Below the pieces are notes generated by a model. It did no database searches, was not told the DNA's origin, and saw only the letters and a list, made by a program, of their open reading frames with translations. 64,000 nt of DNA from Xylocopa sonorina (lineage: Eukaryota; Arthropoda; Insecta; Hymenoptera; Apidae). Shown here in pieces: positions 25,721 to 38,918 of this stretch; the first letter of the stretch is position 1; each line of letters opens with the position of its first letter. Location of the stretch: assembly GCF_050948175.1 (NCBI RefSeq), contig NW_027490117.1:1-64000 (forward strand). The letters are read 5' to 3'. The position numbers and the translations under genes are program-made.

Positions 25721-26789
25721 CATAGAAATGAGATACGATATCGCGTTGTAAGGATCATAAGAACACTACTGCTACGATACGTAGACATCTGCAAACGCTA
25801 TTTCCTAGCGAGGAAGTGTCGCATTCACATTCATTTGAAGTGTAGACGAGGAATACATAACACTTCGCAAATCATATTATATCTTACCATGAAACATAGA
25901 AATGAGTTGCGATACCGCGTTTTAAGAATCATAAGAACTATATTGCTACGATAGGTAGACATCTGCAAACGCTATTTCCTTGCAACGAAGTGTCGCATTT
26001 ACATTCATATGAAGTGTAGACGAGGAATACATAGCACTTCGCAAATCATATTATATCCTACCATGAAACATAGAAATGAGATGCGATATCGCGTTTCAAG
26101 AAGCATTAGAACTCTATTGCTACGATAGGTAGACATCTGCAAACGCTATTTCCTAGCAAGTAAATGTCGCATTTACATTCATTTGAGGTGTAGACGAGGA
26201 ATACATAACACTTCGCAAATCATATTATATCTTACCATGAAACATTGAAATGAGATGCGATATCGCGTTCTAAGAAGCATTAGAAATCTATTGCTACGAT
26301 ACGTAGACATCTGCAAACGCTATTTCTTTGCAAGGAAGTGTCGCATTTACATTGATTTGAAGTGTAGACGAGGAATACATAACACTTCGCAAATCATATT
26401 ATATCTTACCATGGAACATAGAAATGAGATGCGATATCGCGTTTTAAGAAGCATTAGAACTCTATCGCTACGATACCTAGACATCTGCAGACGCTATTTC
26501 CTAGCAAGGAAAGTTCGCATTTACATTCATTTGAAGTGTAGACGAGGAATACATAACACTTCGCAAATCATATTATATCTTACCATGAAACATAGAAATG
26601 AGATGCGATATCGCGTTTTGAGAAGCATTAGAACTCTATTGCTACGATTGGTAGACATATGCAAACGCTATTTCCTTGCAAGGAAGTGTCGCATTTACAT
26701 TCATATGAAGTGTAGACGAGGAATACATAACACTTCGCAAATCATATTATATCTTACCATGAAACATAGAAATGAGATGCGATATCGCG

Positions 26790-27010
26790 TTTTAAGAATC
26801 ATAAGATCACTATTGCTACGATACGTAGACATCTGCAAACGCTATTTCCTAGCGAGGAAGTGTCGCATTCACATTCACTTGAAGTGTAGACGAGGAATAC
26901 ATAACACTTCGCAATGAATATTATATCTTATCATGAAACATAGAAATGAGATGCGATATCGCGTTCTAAGAAGCATTTGAACTCTATTGCTGCGATACCT
27001 AGACATCTGC
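26790..27010 (+). repeat. Right member of a remote paralogous monomer pair
   Basis: This is the counterpart of about 6,264-6,480, sharing AAGATCACTATTGC and the GCAATGAATATT monomer that follows. Small differences include CACATTCACTTGAAG here versus CACTTTCATTTGAAG there. The two members flank the whole homogenised block of 7.9-25.1 kb. Confidence 0.72.
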
Positions 27011-28635
27011 AGACGCTATTTCCTAGCAAGGAAATGTCGCATTTACATTCATTTGAAGTGTAGATGAGGAATATATAACACTTCGCAAGTCATATTATAT
27101 CTTACCATGAAGGATAGAAATGAGGTGCGATATCGCGTTTTAAGAAGCATTAGAAATCTATTGCTACGATACGTAGACATCTGCAAACGCTATTTCCTTG
27201 CAAGGAAGTGTCGCATTTACATTCATTTGATGTGTAGATGAGGAATACATAACACTTCGCAAATCATATTATATCTTACCATGAAACATAGAAATGAGAT
27301 GCGATATCGCGTTTTAAGAAGCATTAGAACTCTATTGCTACGATAGGTAGACATATGCAAATGCTATTTCCTTGCAAGGAAGTTTCGCATTCACATTCAT
27401 TTGAAGTGTAGACGAGGAATACATAACACTTCGCAAACCATATTATATCTTACCATGAAACATGGAAATAAGATGCGATATCGCGTTTTAAGAAGCATTA
27501 GAACACTATTGCTACGATACCTAGACATCTGCAGACGCTATTTCCTAGCAAGGAAGTGTCGCATTCACATTCATTTGAAGTGTAGATGAGGAATACATAA
27601 CACTTCCCATATCATATTATATCTTACCATGAAACATAGAAATGAGATGCGATATCGCGTTTTAAGAATCATAAAAACTCTATTGCTACAATACGTAGAC
27701 ATCTGCAAACGCTATTTCCTTGCAAGGAAGTGTCGCATTTACATTCATTTGAATCGTAGATGAGGAATGCATAACACTTCGCAATGAATATTATATCTTA
27801 TCAAGAAACATAGATGTGAGATGCAATATCTCGTTTTAAGAAGCATTTGAACTCTATTGCTACGATACCTAGACATCTGCAGACGCTATGTCCTAGCAAG
27901 GAAGTGTCGCATTTACAATCATTTGAAGTGTAGACGAGGAATACATGACACTTCGCAAATCATATTGTATCTTACCATGAAACATAGAAATGAGATGCGA
28001 TATCGCGTTTTAAGAAGCATTAGAAATCTATTGCTACGATACGTAGACATCTGCAAACCCTATTTCCTAGCGAGGAAGTGTCGCATTCACATTCATTTGA
28101 AGTGTAGACGAGGAATACATTACACTTCGCAAATCATATTATATCTTACCATGAAAAATAGAAATGAGATGCGATATCGCGTTTTAAGAGGCATTAGAAA
28201 TCTATTGCTATGATACGTAGACATCTGCAAACGCTCTTTCCTTGCAAGGAAGAGTCGCATTAACATTCATATGAAGTGTAGACGAGGAATACACAACACT
28301 TCGCAAATCATATTATATCTTCCAATGAAACATGGAAATGAGATGCGATATCGCGATTTAAGAAGCATTAGAACTCTATTGCTACGATACGTAGACATCT
28401 GCTAACGCTATTTCTTTGCAAGGAAGTGTCGTATTTACATTCATTTGAAGTGTAGACGAGGAATACATAACACTTCGCAAATCATATTATATCTTGCCAT
28501 GAAACATAGAAATGAGGTGCGATATCGCGCTTTAAGAAGCATTAGAACTCTATCGCTACGATACCTAGACATCTGCAGACGCTATTTCCTAGCAAGGAAG
28601 TGTCGCATTTACATTCATTTGAAGTGTAGACGAGG

Positions 28636-29026
28636 AATACATAATACTTCGCAAATCATATTATATCTTACCATGAAACATAGAAATGAGATACGATATC
28701 GCGTTGTAAGAATCATAAGAACACTATTGCTACGATACGTAGACATCAGCAAACGCTATTTCCTAGCGAGGAAGTGTCGCATTCACATTCATTTGAAGTG
28801 TAGACGAGGAATACATATCACTTCGCAAACCATATTACATCTTACCATGAAACATAGAATTGAGATCGATATCGCGTTTTTAAGAATCATAAGAACTGCA
28901 TTGCTAGGATACGTAGACATCTGCACACCCTATTTCCTTGCAAGGAAGTGTCGCATTTACCTTCATTTGAAGTGTAGACGAGGAATACATAACACTTCGC
29001 AAACCATATTATATCTTACTATGAAA
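28636..29026 (+). repeat. Diverged monomer pair, right member
   Basis: This segment matches about 25,330-25,720 at offset 3,306 bp, sharing every signature change listed there. The only clear differences I noticed are CGCATTTACC here versus CGCACTTACC upstream and CACATTCATT versus CACACTCATT. Because the two share rare mutations, they derive from one duplication, although the sequence between them is not closely conserved. Confidence 0.83.
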
Positions 29027-29529
29027 CATAGAAATGAGTTGCGATATCGCGTTTTAAGAATCATAAGAACTCTATTGCTACGATACGTAGACAACTGCAA
29101 ACGCTATTTCCTTGCAAGGATGTGTCGTATTTACAATCATTTGAAGTGTAGACGAGGAATATATAACACTTCGCAATTCATATTATATCTTATCATGAAA
29201 CATAGGTATGAGATGCAATATCTCGTTTTAAGAAGCATTTGAACTCTATTGCTTCGGTACCTAGACATCTGCAGACGCTATTTCCTAGCAAGGAAGTGTC
29301 GCATTTACATTGATTTGAAGTGTAGACGAGAAATACATAACACTTCGCAAATCATATTATATCTTACCATGAAACATAGAAATGAGATGCGATATCGCGT
29401 TTTAAGAAGCATTAGAAAGCTATTGCTACGACACGTAGACATCTGCAAACGCTATTTCCTTGCAAGGAAGTGTCGCATTTACATTCATTTGAATCGTAGA
29501 CGAGGAATGCATAACACTTCGCAATGAAT

Positions 29530-32500
29530 ATTATATCTTATCATGAAACATAGAAATGAGATGCGATATCGCGTTTTAAGAAGCATAAGAACTCTATTGC
29601 TACGATACGTAGACATCTGCAAACGCTATTTCCTAGCGAGGAAGTATCGCATTCACATTCATTTGAAGTGTAGACGAGGAATACATAACACTTCGCAAAT
29701 CATTTTATATCTTACCATGAAACATAGAAATGAGATGCGATGTCGCGTTTTAAGAATCATATGATCTCTGTTGCTACGATACGTAGACATCTGTAAACGC
29801 TATTTCCATGCAAGGAAGTGTCGCATTTACTTTCATTTGAATCGTAGACAAGGAATGCATAACACTTCGCAAAGAATATTATATCTTACCATGAAACATA
29901 GAAATGAGATGCGATTTCGCGTTTTAAGAAGAATTAGAAAGCTATTGCTACGATACGTAGACATCTGCAAACGCTATTTCCTAGCGAGGAAGTATCGTAT
30001 TCACATTCATTTGAAGTGTAGACGAGGAATACATAACACTTCGCAAATCATTTTATATCTTACCATGAAACATAGAAATGAGATGCGATATCGCGTTTTA
30101 AGAAGCATTAGAGCTCTATTGCTACGATACCTAGACATCTGCAGACGCTATTTCCTAGCAAGGAAGTGTCGCATTTACATTCATTTGAGGTGTAGAGGAG
30201 GAATACATGACACTTCGCAAATCATATTATATCTTACCATGAAACATAGAAATGAGATGCGATATCGCGCTTTAAGAAGCATTAGAATTCTATTGCTACG
30301 ATAGGTAGACATCTGCAAACGCTATTCCCTTGCAAGGAAGTGTCGCATTTACATTCATTTGAAGTGTAGACGAGGAATACATAAAACTTCGCAAATCATA
30401 TTATATCTTACCATGAAACATAGAAATGAGATGCAATATCTCGTTTTAAGAAGCATTTGAACTCTATTGCTTCGATACGTAGACATCTGCAAACGCTATT
30501 TCCTTGCAAGGAAGTGTCGCATTTACATTCATTTCAAGTGTAGAGGAGGAATACATAACACTTCGCAAGTCATATTACATCTTACCATGAAACATAGAAA
30601 TGAGATGCGATATCGCGTTTTAAGAAGCATAAGAACTCTATTGCTACGATACCTAGACATCTGTAGACGCTATTTCCTAGCAAGGAAGTGTCGCATTTAC
30701 ATTCATTTGAAGTGTAGACGAGGAATACATAACACTTCGCAAATCATATTACATCTTACCATGAAACATAGAAATGAGATGCGATATCGCGTTTTAAGAA
30801 GCTATAGAACTCTATTGCTACGTTACCTAGACATCTGCAGACACTATTTCCTAGCAAAGAATTGTCGCATTTACATTCATTTGAAGTGTAGACGAGGAAT
30901 ACATAACACTTCGCAAATCATATTACATCTTACCATGAAACATAGAAATGAGATGCGATATCGCGTTTTAAGAAGCTATAGAACTCTATTGCTACGATAC
31001 CTAGACATCTGCAGACACTATTTCCTAGCAAAGAATTGTCGCATTTACATTCATTTGAAGTGTAGACGAGGAATACATGACACTTCGCAAATCATATTAT
31101 ATCTTACCATGAAACATAGAAATGAGATGCGATATCGCGTTTTAAGAAGCATTAGAAAGCTATTGCTACGATACGTAGACATCTACAATCGCTATTTCCT
31201 AGCGAGGAAGTATCGCATTCACATTCATTTGAAGTGTAGACGAGGAATACATAACACTTCGCAAATCATGTTATATCTTACCATGAAACATAGAAAGGAG
31301 ATGCGATATCGCGTTTTAAGAATCATATGAACTCTATTGCTACGATACGTAAACACCTGCAAACGCTATTTCCTAGCGAGGAAATGTCGCATTCACATTC
31401 ATTTGAAGTGTAGACGAGGAATACATAACACTTCGCAAATTATATTATATCTTACCATGAAACATAGAAATGAGATGCGATATCGCGTTTTAAGAATCAT
31501 ATGAACTCTATTGCTACGATACGTAGACATCTGCAAACGCTATTTCCTAGCGAGGAAGTGTCGCATTCACATTCATTTGAAGTGTAGACGAGGAATACAT
31601 AACACGTCGCAAATCATATTATATCGTACCATGAAACATAGAAATGAGATGCGATATCGCGTTTTAAGAAGCATTAGAATTCTATTGCTACGATAGGTAG
31701 ACATCTGCAAACGCTATTTCCTTGCAAGGAAGTGTCGCATTTACATTCATTTAAAGTGTAGACGAGGAATACATAACACTTCGCAAATCATATTATATCT
31801 TACCATGAAACATAGAAATGAGATGCGATATCGCGTTTTAGGAAGCATTAGGACACTATCGCTACGATACCTAGACATCTGCAGACGCTATTTCCTAGCA
31901 AGGAAGTGTCGCATTTACATTCCTTTGAAGTGTAGACGAGGAATACATAACACTTCGCAAATCGTATTATATCTTACCATGAACCATAGAAATGCGATGC
32001 GATATCGCGTTTTAAGAATCATAAGAACTCTATTGCTACGATACGTAGACATCTGCAAACGCTATTTCCTAGCAAGGAAGTATCGCATTTACATTAATTT
32101 GAAGTGTAGACGAGGAATACATAACACTTCGCAAATCATATTATATCTTACCATGAAACATAGAAATGAGATGCGATATCGCGTTTTAAGAATCATAAGA
32201 TCTCTATTGCTACAATACGTAGACATCTGCAAACGCTATTTCCTAGCGAGGAAGTATCGCATTCACATTCATTTGAAGTGTAGACGAGGAATACATAATA
32301 CTTCGCAAATCATTTTATATCTTACCATGAGACATAGAAATGAGATGCGATGTCGCGTTTTAAGAATCATATGATCTCTGTTGCTACGATACGTAGACAT
32401 CTGTAAACGCTATTTCCTTGCAAGGAAGTGTCGCATTTACTTTCATTTGAATCGTAGACGAGGAATGCATAACACTTCGCAATGAATATTATATCTTATC

Positions 32501-35500
32501 ATGAAACATAGATATGAGATGCAATATCGCGTTTTAACAAGCATTAGAATTCTATTGCTACGATAGGTAGACATCTGCAAACGCTATTCCCTTGCAAGGA
32601 AGTGTCGCATTTACATTCATTTGAAGTGTAGACGAGGAATACATAACACTTCGCAAATCATATTATATTTTACCATGAAACATAGAAATGAGATGCGATA
32701 TCGCGTTTTAAGAAGCATATGAACTCTATTGCTACGATACGTAGACATCTGCAGTCGCTATTTCCTAGCGAGGAAGTATCGCATTCACATTCATTTGAAG
32801 TGTAGACGAGGAATACATAACACTTCGCAAATCATGTTATATCTTACCATGAAACATAGAAATGAGATGCGATATCGCGTTTTAAGAATCATATGAACTC
32901 TATTGCTACGATACGTAAACATCTGCAAACGCTATTTCCTAGCGAGGAAATGTCGCATTCACATTCATTTGAAGTGTAGACGAGGAATACATAACACTTC
33001 GCAAATTATATTATATCTTACCATGAAACATAGAAATGAGATGCGATATCGCGTTTTAAGAAGCATTAGAATTCTATTGCTACGATAGGTAGACATCTGC
33101 AAACGCTATTCCCTTGCAAGGAAGTGTCGTATTTACATTCATTTGAAGTGTAGACGAGGAATACATAAAAATTCGCAAATCATATTATATCTTACCATGA
33201 AACATAGAAATGAGATGCAATATCTCGTTTTAAGAAGCATCTGAACTCTATTGCTTCGATACGTAGACATCTGCAAACGCTATTTCCTTGCAAGGAAGTG
33301 TCGCATTTACACTCATTTCAAGTGTAGAGGAGGAATACATAACACTTCGCAAATCATATTACATCTTACCATGAAACATAGAAATGAGATGCGATATCGC
33401 GTTTTAAGAAGCATTAGAAAGCTATTGCTACGATACGTAGACATCTGCAAACGCTATTTCCTAGCGAGGAAGTATCGCATTCACATTCATTTGAAGTGTA
33501 GACGAGGAATACACAACACTTCGCAAATCATTTTATATCTTACCATGAAAAATAGAAATGAGATGCGATATCGCGTTTTAAGAATCATATGAACTCTACT
33601 GCTACGATACGTAGACATCTGCAGTCGTTATTTCCTTGCAAGGAAGTCTCGCATTTACTTTCATTTGAATCGTAGACGAGGAATGCATAACACTTCGCAA
33701 TGAATATTATATCTTATCATGAAACATAGATATGAGATGCAATATCTCGTTTTAAGAAGCATTTGAACTCTATTGCTTCGATACGTAGACATCTGCAAAC
33801 GCTATTTCCTTGCAAGGAAGTATCGCATTCACATTCATTTGAAGGGTAGACGAGGAATACATAACACTTCGCAAATTATATTATATCTTACCATGAAACA
33901 TAGAAATGAGATGCGATATCGCGTTTTAAGAAGCATTAGAATTCTATTGCTACGATAGGTAGACATCTGCAAACGCTATTTCCTAGCAAGGAAGTGTCGC
34001 ATTTACATTCATTTGAAGTATAGACGAGGAATACATAACACTTCGCAAATCGTATTATATCTTACCATGAACCATAGAAATGAGATGCGATATCGCGTTT
34101 TAAGAATCATAAGAACTCTATTGCTACGATACGTAGACATCTGCAAACGCTATTTCCTTGCAAGGAAGTGTCGCATTTACATTCATTTGAATCGTAGACG
34201 AGGAATGCATAACACTTCGCCATGAATATTATATCTTATCATGAAACATAGATATGAGATGCAATACCTCGTTTTAACAAGCATTTGAACACTATTGCTT
34301 CGATACGTAGACATCTGCAAACGCTATTTCCTTGCAAGGAAGTGTCGCATTTACATTCATTTGAAGTGTAGACGAGGAATACATAACACTTAGCAAATCA
34401 TATTATATCTTACCATGAAACGTAGAAATGAGATGCGATATCGCGTTTTAAGAAGCATTAGAAAGCTATTGCTACGATACGTACACATCTGCAAACGCTA
34501 TTTCCTAGCGAGGTAGTATCGCATTCACATTCATTTGATGTGTAGACGAGGAATACATAACACTTCGCAGATCATGTTATATCTTACCATGAAACATAGA
34601 AATGAGATGCGATATCGCGTTTTAAGAATCATATGAACTCTATTGCTGCGATACGTAGACATCTGCAAACGCTATTTCCTAGCGAGGAAGTGTCGCATTC
34701 ACATTCATTTGAAGTGTAGACGAGGAATACATAACACGTAGCAAATCATATTATATCGTACCATGAAACATAGAAATGAGATGCGATATCGCGTTTTAAG
34801 AAGCATTAGAATTCTATTGCTACGATAGGTAGACATCTGCAAACGCTATTTCCTTGCAAGGAAGTGTCGCATTTACATTCATTTGAAGTGTAGACGAGGA
34901 ATACATAACACTTCGCAAATCGTATTATATCTTACCATGAACCATAGAAATGAGATGCGATATCGCGTTCTAAGAATCATAAGAACTCTATTGCTACGAT
35001 ACGTAGACATCTGCAAACGCTATTTCCTAGCAAGGAAGTATCGCATTTACATTAATTTGAAGTGTAGACGAGGAATACATAACACTTCGCAAATCATATT
35101 ATATCTTACCATGAAACATAGAAATGAGATGCGATATCGCGTTTTAAGGATCATAAGAACTCTATTGCTACGATACGTAGACATCTGCAAACGCTATTTC
35201 CTAGCGAGGAAGTATCGCATTTACATTCATTTGAAGTGTAGACGAGGAATACATAACACTTCGCAAATCATTTTATATCTTACCATGAAACATAGAAATG
35301 AGATGCGATGTCGCGTTTTAAGAATCATATGATCTCTGTTGCTACGATACGTAGACATCTGTAAACGCTATTTCCTTGCAAGGAAGTGTCGCATTTACTT
35401 TCATTTGAATCGTAGACGAGGAATGCATAACACTTCGCAAAGAATATTATATCTTACCATGAAACATAGAAATGAGATGCGATTTCGCGTTTTAAGAAGC

Positions 35501-36280
35501 ATTAGAAAGCTATTGCTACGATACGTAGACATCTGCAAACGCTATTTCCTAGCGAGGAAGTATCGCATTCACATTCATTTGAAGTGTAGACGAGGAATAC
35601 ATAACACTTCGCAAATCATTTTATATCTTACCATGAAACATAGAAATGAGATGCGATATCGCGTTTTAAGAAGCATTAGAGCTCTATTGCTACGATACCT
35701 AGACATCTGCAGACGCTATTTCCTAGCAAGGAAGTGTCGCATTTACATTCATTTGAGGTGTAGAGGAGGAATACATGATACTTCGCAAATCATATTATAT
35801 CTTACCATGAAACATAGAAATGAGATGCGATATCGCGTTTTAAGAAGCATTAGAAAGCTATTGCTACGATACGTAGACATCTGCAAACGCTATTTCCTAG
35901 CGAGGAAGTATCGCATTCACATTCATTTGAAGTGTAGACGAGGAATACACAACACTTCGCAAATCATTTTATATCTTACCATGAAAAATAGAAATGAGAT
36001 GCGATATCGCGTTTTAAGAATCATATGAACTCTATTGCTACGATACGTAGACATCTGCAGTCGTTATTTCCTTGCAAGGAAGTCTCGCATTTACTTTCAT
36101 TTGAATCGTAGACGAGGAATGCATAACTCTTCACAATGAATATTATATCTTATCATGAAACATAGATATGAGATGCAATATCTCGTTTTAAGAAGCATTT
36201 GAACTCTATTGCTTCGATACGTAGACATCTGCAAACGCTATTTCCTGGCAAGGAAGTGTCGCATTTACATTCATTTGAAG
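29530..36280 (+). repeat. Right-type monomer block with overlapping spaced duplications
   Basis: Dominated by monomers with AAGTATCGCATTCAC and AGCGAGG, plus GAATCGTAGACGAGGAATGC monomers. Segments recur out of step with each other: about 29,770-30,250 matches 35,338-35,818 (offset 5,568, 32 monomers); about 31,925-32,480 matches 34,883-35,438 (offset 2,958, 17 monomers); about 30,467 matches 33,251 (offset 2,784, 16 monomers). No single higher-order unit governs the block, so it looks like several superimposed older exchanges. Confidence 0.75.
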
Positions 36281-38918
36281 TGTTGAGGAGGAATACATAA
36301 CACTTCGCAAATCATATTACATCTTACCATGAAACATAGAAATGAGATGCTATATCGCGTTTTAAGAAGCATTAGAGCTCTATTGCTACTATACCTAGAC
36401 ATCTGCAGACGCTATTTCCTAGCAAGGAAGTGTCGCATTTAGATTCATTTGAAGTGTAGACGAGGAATACATGACACTTCGCAAATCATATTATATCTTA
36501 GCATGAAACATAGAAATGTGGTGCGATATCGCGTTTTAAGAAGCATTAGAAAGCTATTGCTACGACACGTAGACATCTGCAAACGCTATTTCCTTGCAAA
36601 GAAGTGTCACATTTACATTCATTTGAAGTGCAGAGGAGGAATACATAACACTTCGCAAATCATATTATATCTCACCATGAAACATAGAAATGAGATGCGA
36701 TATCGCGTTTTAAGAAGCATTAGAATTCTATTGCTACGATACCTAGATATCTGCAGACGCTATTTCCTAGCAAGGAAGTGTCGCATTTACATTCATTTCA
36801 AGTGTAGATGAGGAATACATAACACTTCGCAAATCATATTACATCTTACCATGAAACATAGAAATGAGTTGCGATATCGCGTTTTAAGAAGCATTAGAAC
36901 GCTATTGCTACGATAGGTAGACATTTGCAAACGCTATTTCCTGGCAAGGAAGTGTCGCATTTACATTCATTTCAAGTGTAGGGGAGGAATACATAACACT
37001 TCGCAAATCATATTACATCTTACCATGAAACATAGAAATGAGTTGCGATATCGCGTTTTAAGAAGCATTAGAACACTATTGCTACGATACCTAGACATCT
37101 GCAGACGCTATTTCCTAGCAAGGAAGTGTCGCATTTACATTCATTTGAAGTGTAGACGAGGAATACATAACACTTCGCAAATCATATTACATCTTACCAT
37201 GAAACATAGAAATGAGATGCGATATCGCGTTTTAAGCATCATATGAACTCTATTGCTACGATACGTAGACATCTGCAATCGTTATTTCCTTGCAAGGAAG
37301 TGTCGCATTTACTTTCATTTGAATCGTAGACGAGGAATGCATAACACTTCGCAATGAATATTATATCTTATCATGAAACATAGATATGAGATGCAATATC
37401 TCGTTTTAAGAAGCATTTCAACTCCATTGCTTCGATACGTAGACATCTGCAAACGCTATTTCCTTGCAAGGAAGTGTCGCATTTACATTCATTTGAAGTG
37501 TAGACGAGGAATACATAACACTTCGCAAGTCATAGTACATCTTACCATGAAAAATAGAAATGAGTTGCGATATCGCGTTTTAAGGAGCATTAGAACTCTA
37601 TTGCTACGATACCTAGACATCTGCAGACCCTATTTCCTAGCAAGGAAGTGTCGCATTTACATTCATTTGAAGTGTAGACGAGGAATACATAACACTTCGC
37701 AAATCATATTACATCTTACCATGAAACATAGAAATGAGATGCTATATCGCGTTTTAAGAAGCATTAGATCTCTATTGCTACTATACCTAGACATCTGCAG
37801 ACGCTATTTCCTAGCAAGGAAGTGTCGCATTTAGATTCATTTGAAGTGTAGACGAGGAATACATGACACTTCGCAAATCATATTATATCTTAGCATGAAA
37901 CATAGAAATGTGGTGCGATATCGCTTTTTAAGAAGCATTAGAAAGCTATTGCTACGACACGTAGACATCTGCAAACGCTATTTCCTTGCAAAGAAGTGTC
38001 GCATTTACATTCATTTGAAGTGCAGACGAGGAATACATAACACTTCGCAAATCATATTATATCTCACCATGAAACATAGAAATGAGATGCGATATCGCGT
38101 TTTAAGAAGCATTAGAACTCTATTGCTACGATACCTAGATATCTGCAGACGCTATTTCCTAGCAAGGAAGTGTCGCATTTACATTCATTTCAAGTGTAGA
38201 TGAGGAATACATAACACTTCGCAAATCATATTACATCTTACCATGAAACATAGAAATGAGTTGCGATTTCGCGTTTTAAGAAGCATTAGAACGCTATTGC
38301 TACGATAGGTAGACATTTGCAAACGCTATTTCCTGGCAAGGAAGTGTCGCATTTACATTCATTTCAAGTGTAGGGGAGGAATACATAACACTTCGCAAAT
38401 CATATTACATCTTACCATGAAACATAGAAATGAGTTGCGATATCGCGTTTTAAGAAGCATTAGAACACTATTGCTACGATACCTAGACATCTGCAGACGC
38501 TATTTCCTAGCAAGGAAGTGTCGCATTTACATTCATTTGAAGTGTAGACGAGGAATACATAACACTTCGCAAATCATATTACATCTTACCATGAAACATA
38601 GAAATGAGATGCGATATCGCGTTTTAAGCATCATATGAACTCTATTGCTACGATACGTAGACATCTGCAATCGTTATTTCCTAGCGAGGAAGTGTCGCAT
38701 TTACTTTCATTTGAATCGTAGACGAGGAATGCATAACACTTCGCAATGAATATTATATCTTATCATGAAACATAGATATGAGATGCAATATCTCGTTTTA
38801 AGAAGCATTTCAACTCTATTGCTTCGATACGTAGACATCTGCAAACGCTATTTCCTTGCAAGGAAGTGTCGCATTTACATTCATTTGAAGTGTAGACGAG
38901 GAATACATAACACTTCGC
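36281..38918 (+). repeat. Tandem eight-monomer (1,392-bp) duplication
   Basis: About 36,281-37,526 matches 37,673-38,918 at an offset of exactly 1,392 bp. Shared rare markers are GATGCTATATCGC, CTACTATACC, GCATTTAGATTC, GAAATGTGGTGCG, GTGTAGGGGAGG and TTTTAAGCATC. Differences are few, for example TTAGAGCTC versus TTAGATCTC, AGAGGAGG versus AGACGAGG and ACTCCATTGC versus ACTCTATTGC. The duplication is young compared with the block to its left. Confidence 0.85.

Larger units (their letters stand above)
25121..29530 (+). repeat. Transition zone of more diverged monomers
   Basis: About 25 monomers separate the homogenised left block from the right-hand monomer population. Individual monomers carry many private changes, for example CTTCCCATATC near 27,605, AAGGATAG near 27,111, TATGTCCTAGC near 27,887 and TCTTCCAATG near 28,319. 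Left-type variants fade out, while GAATCGTAGA with GCAATGAATATT first appears as a pair near 27,750-27,790. I see no insertion or unique DNA at the transition. Confidence 0.75.
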
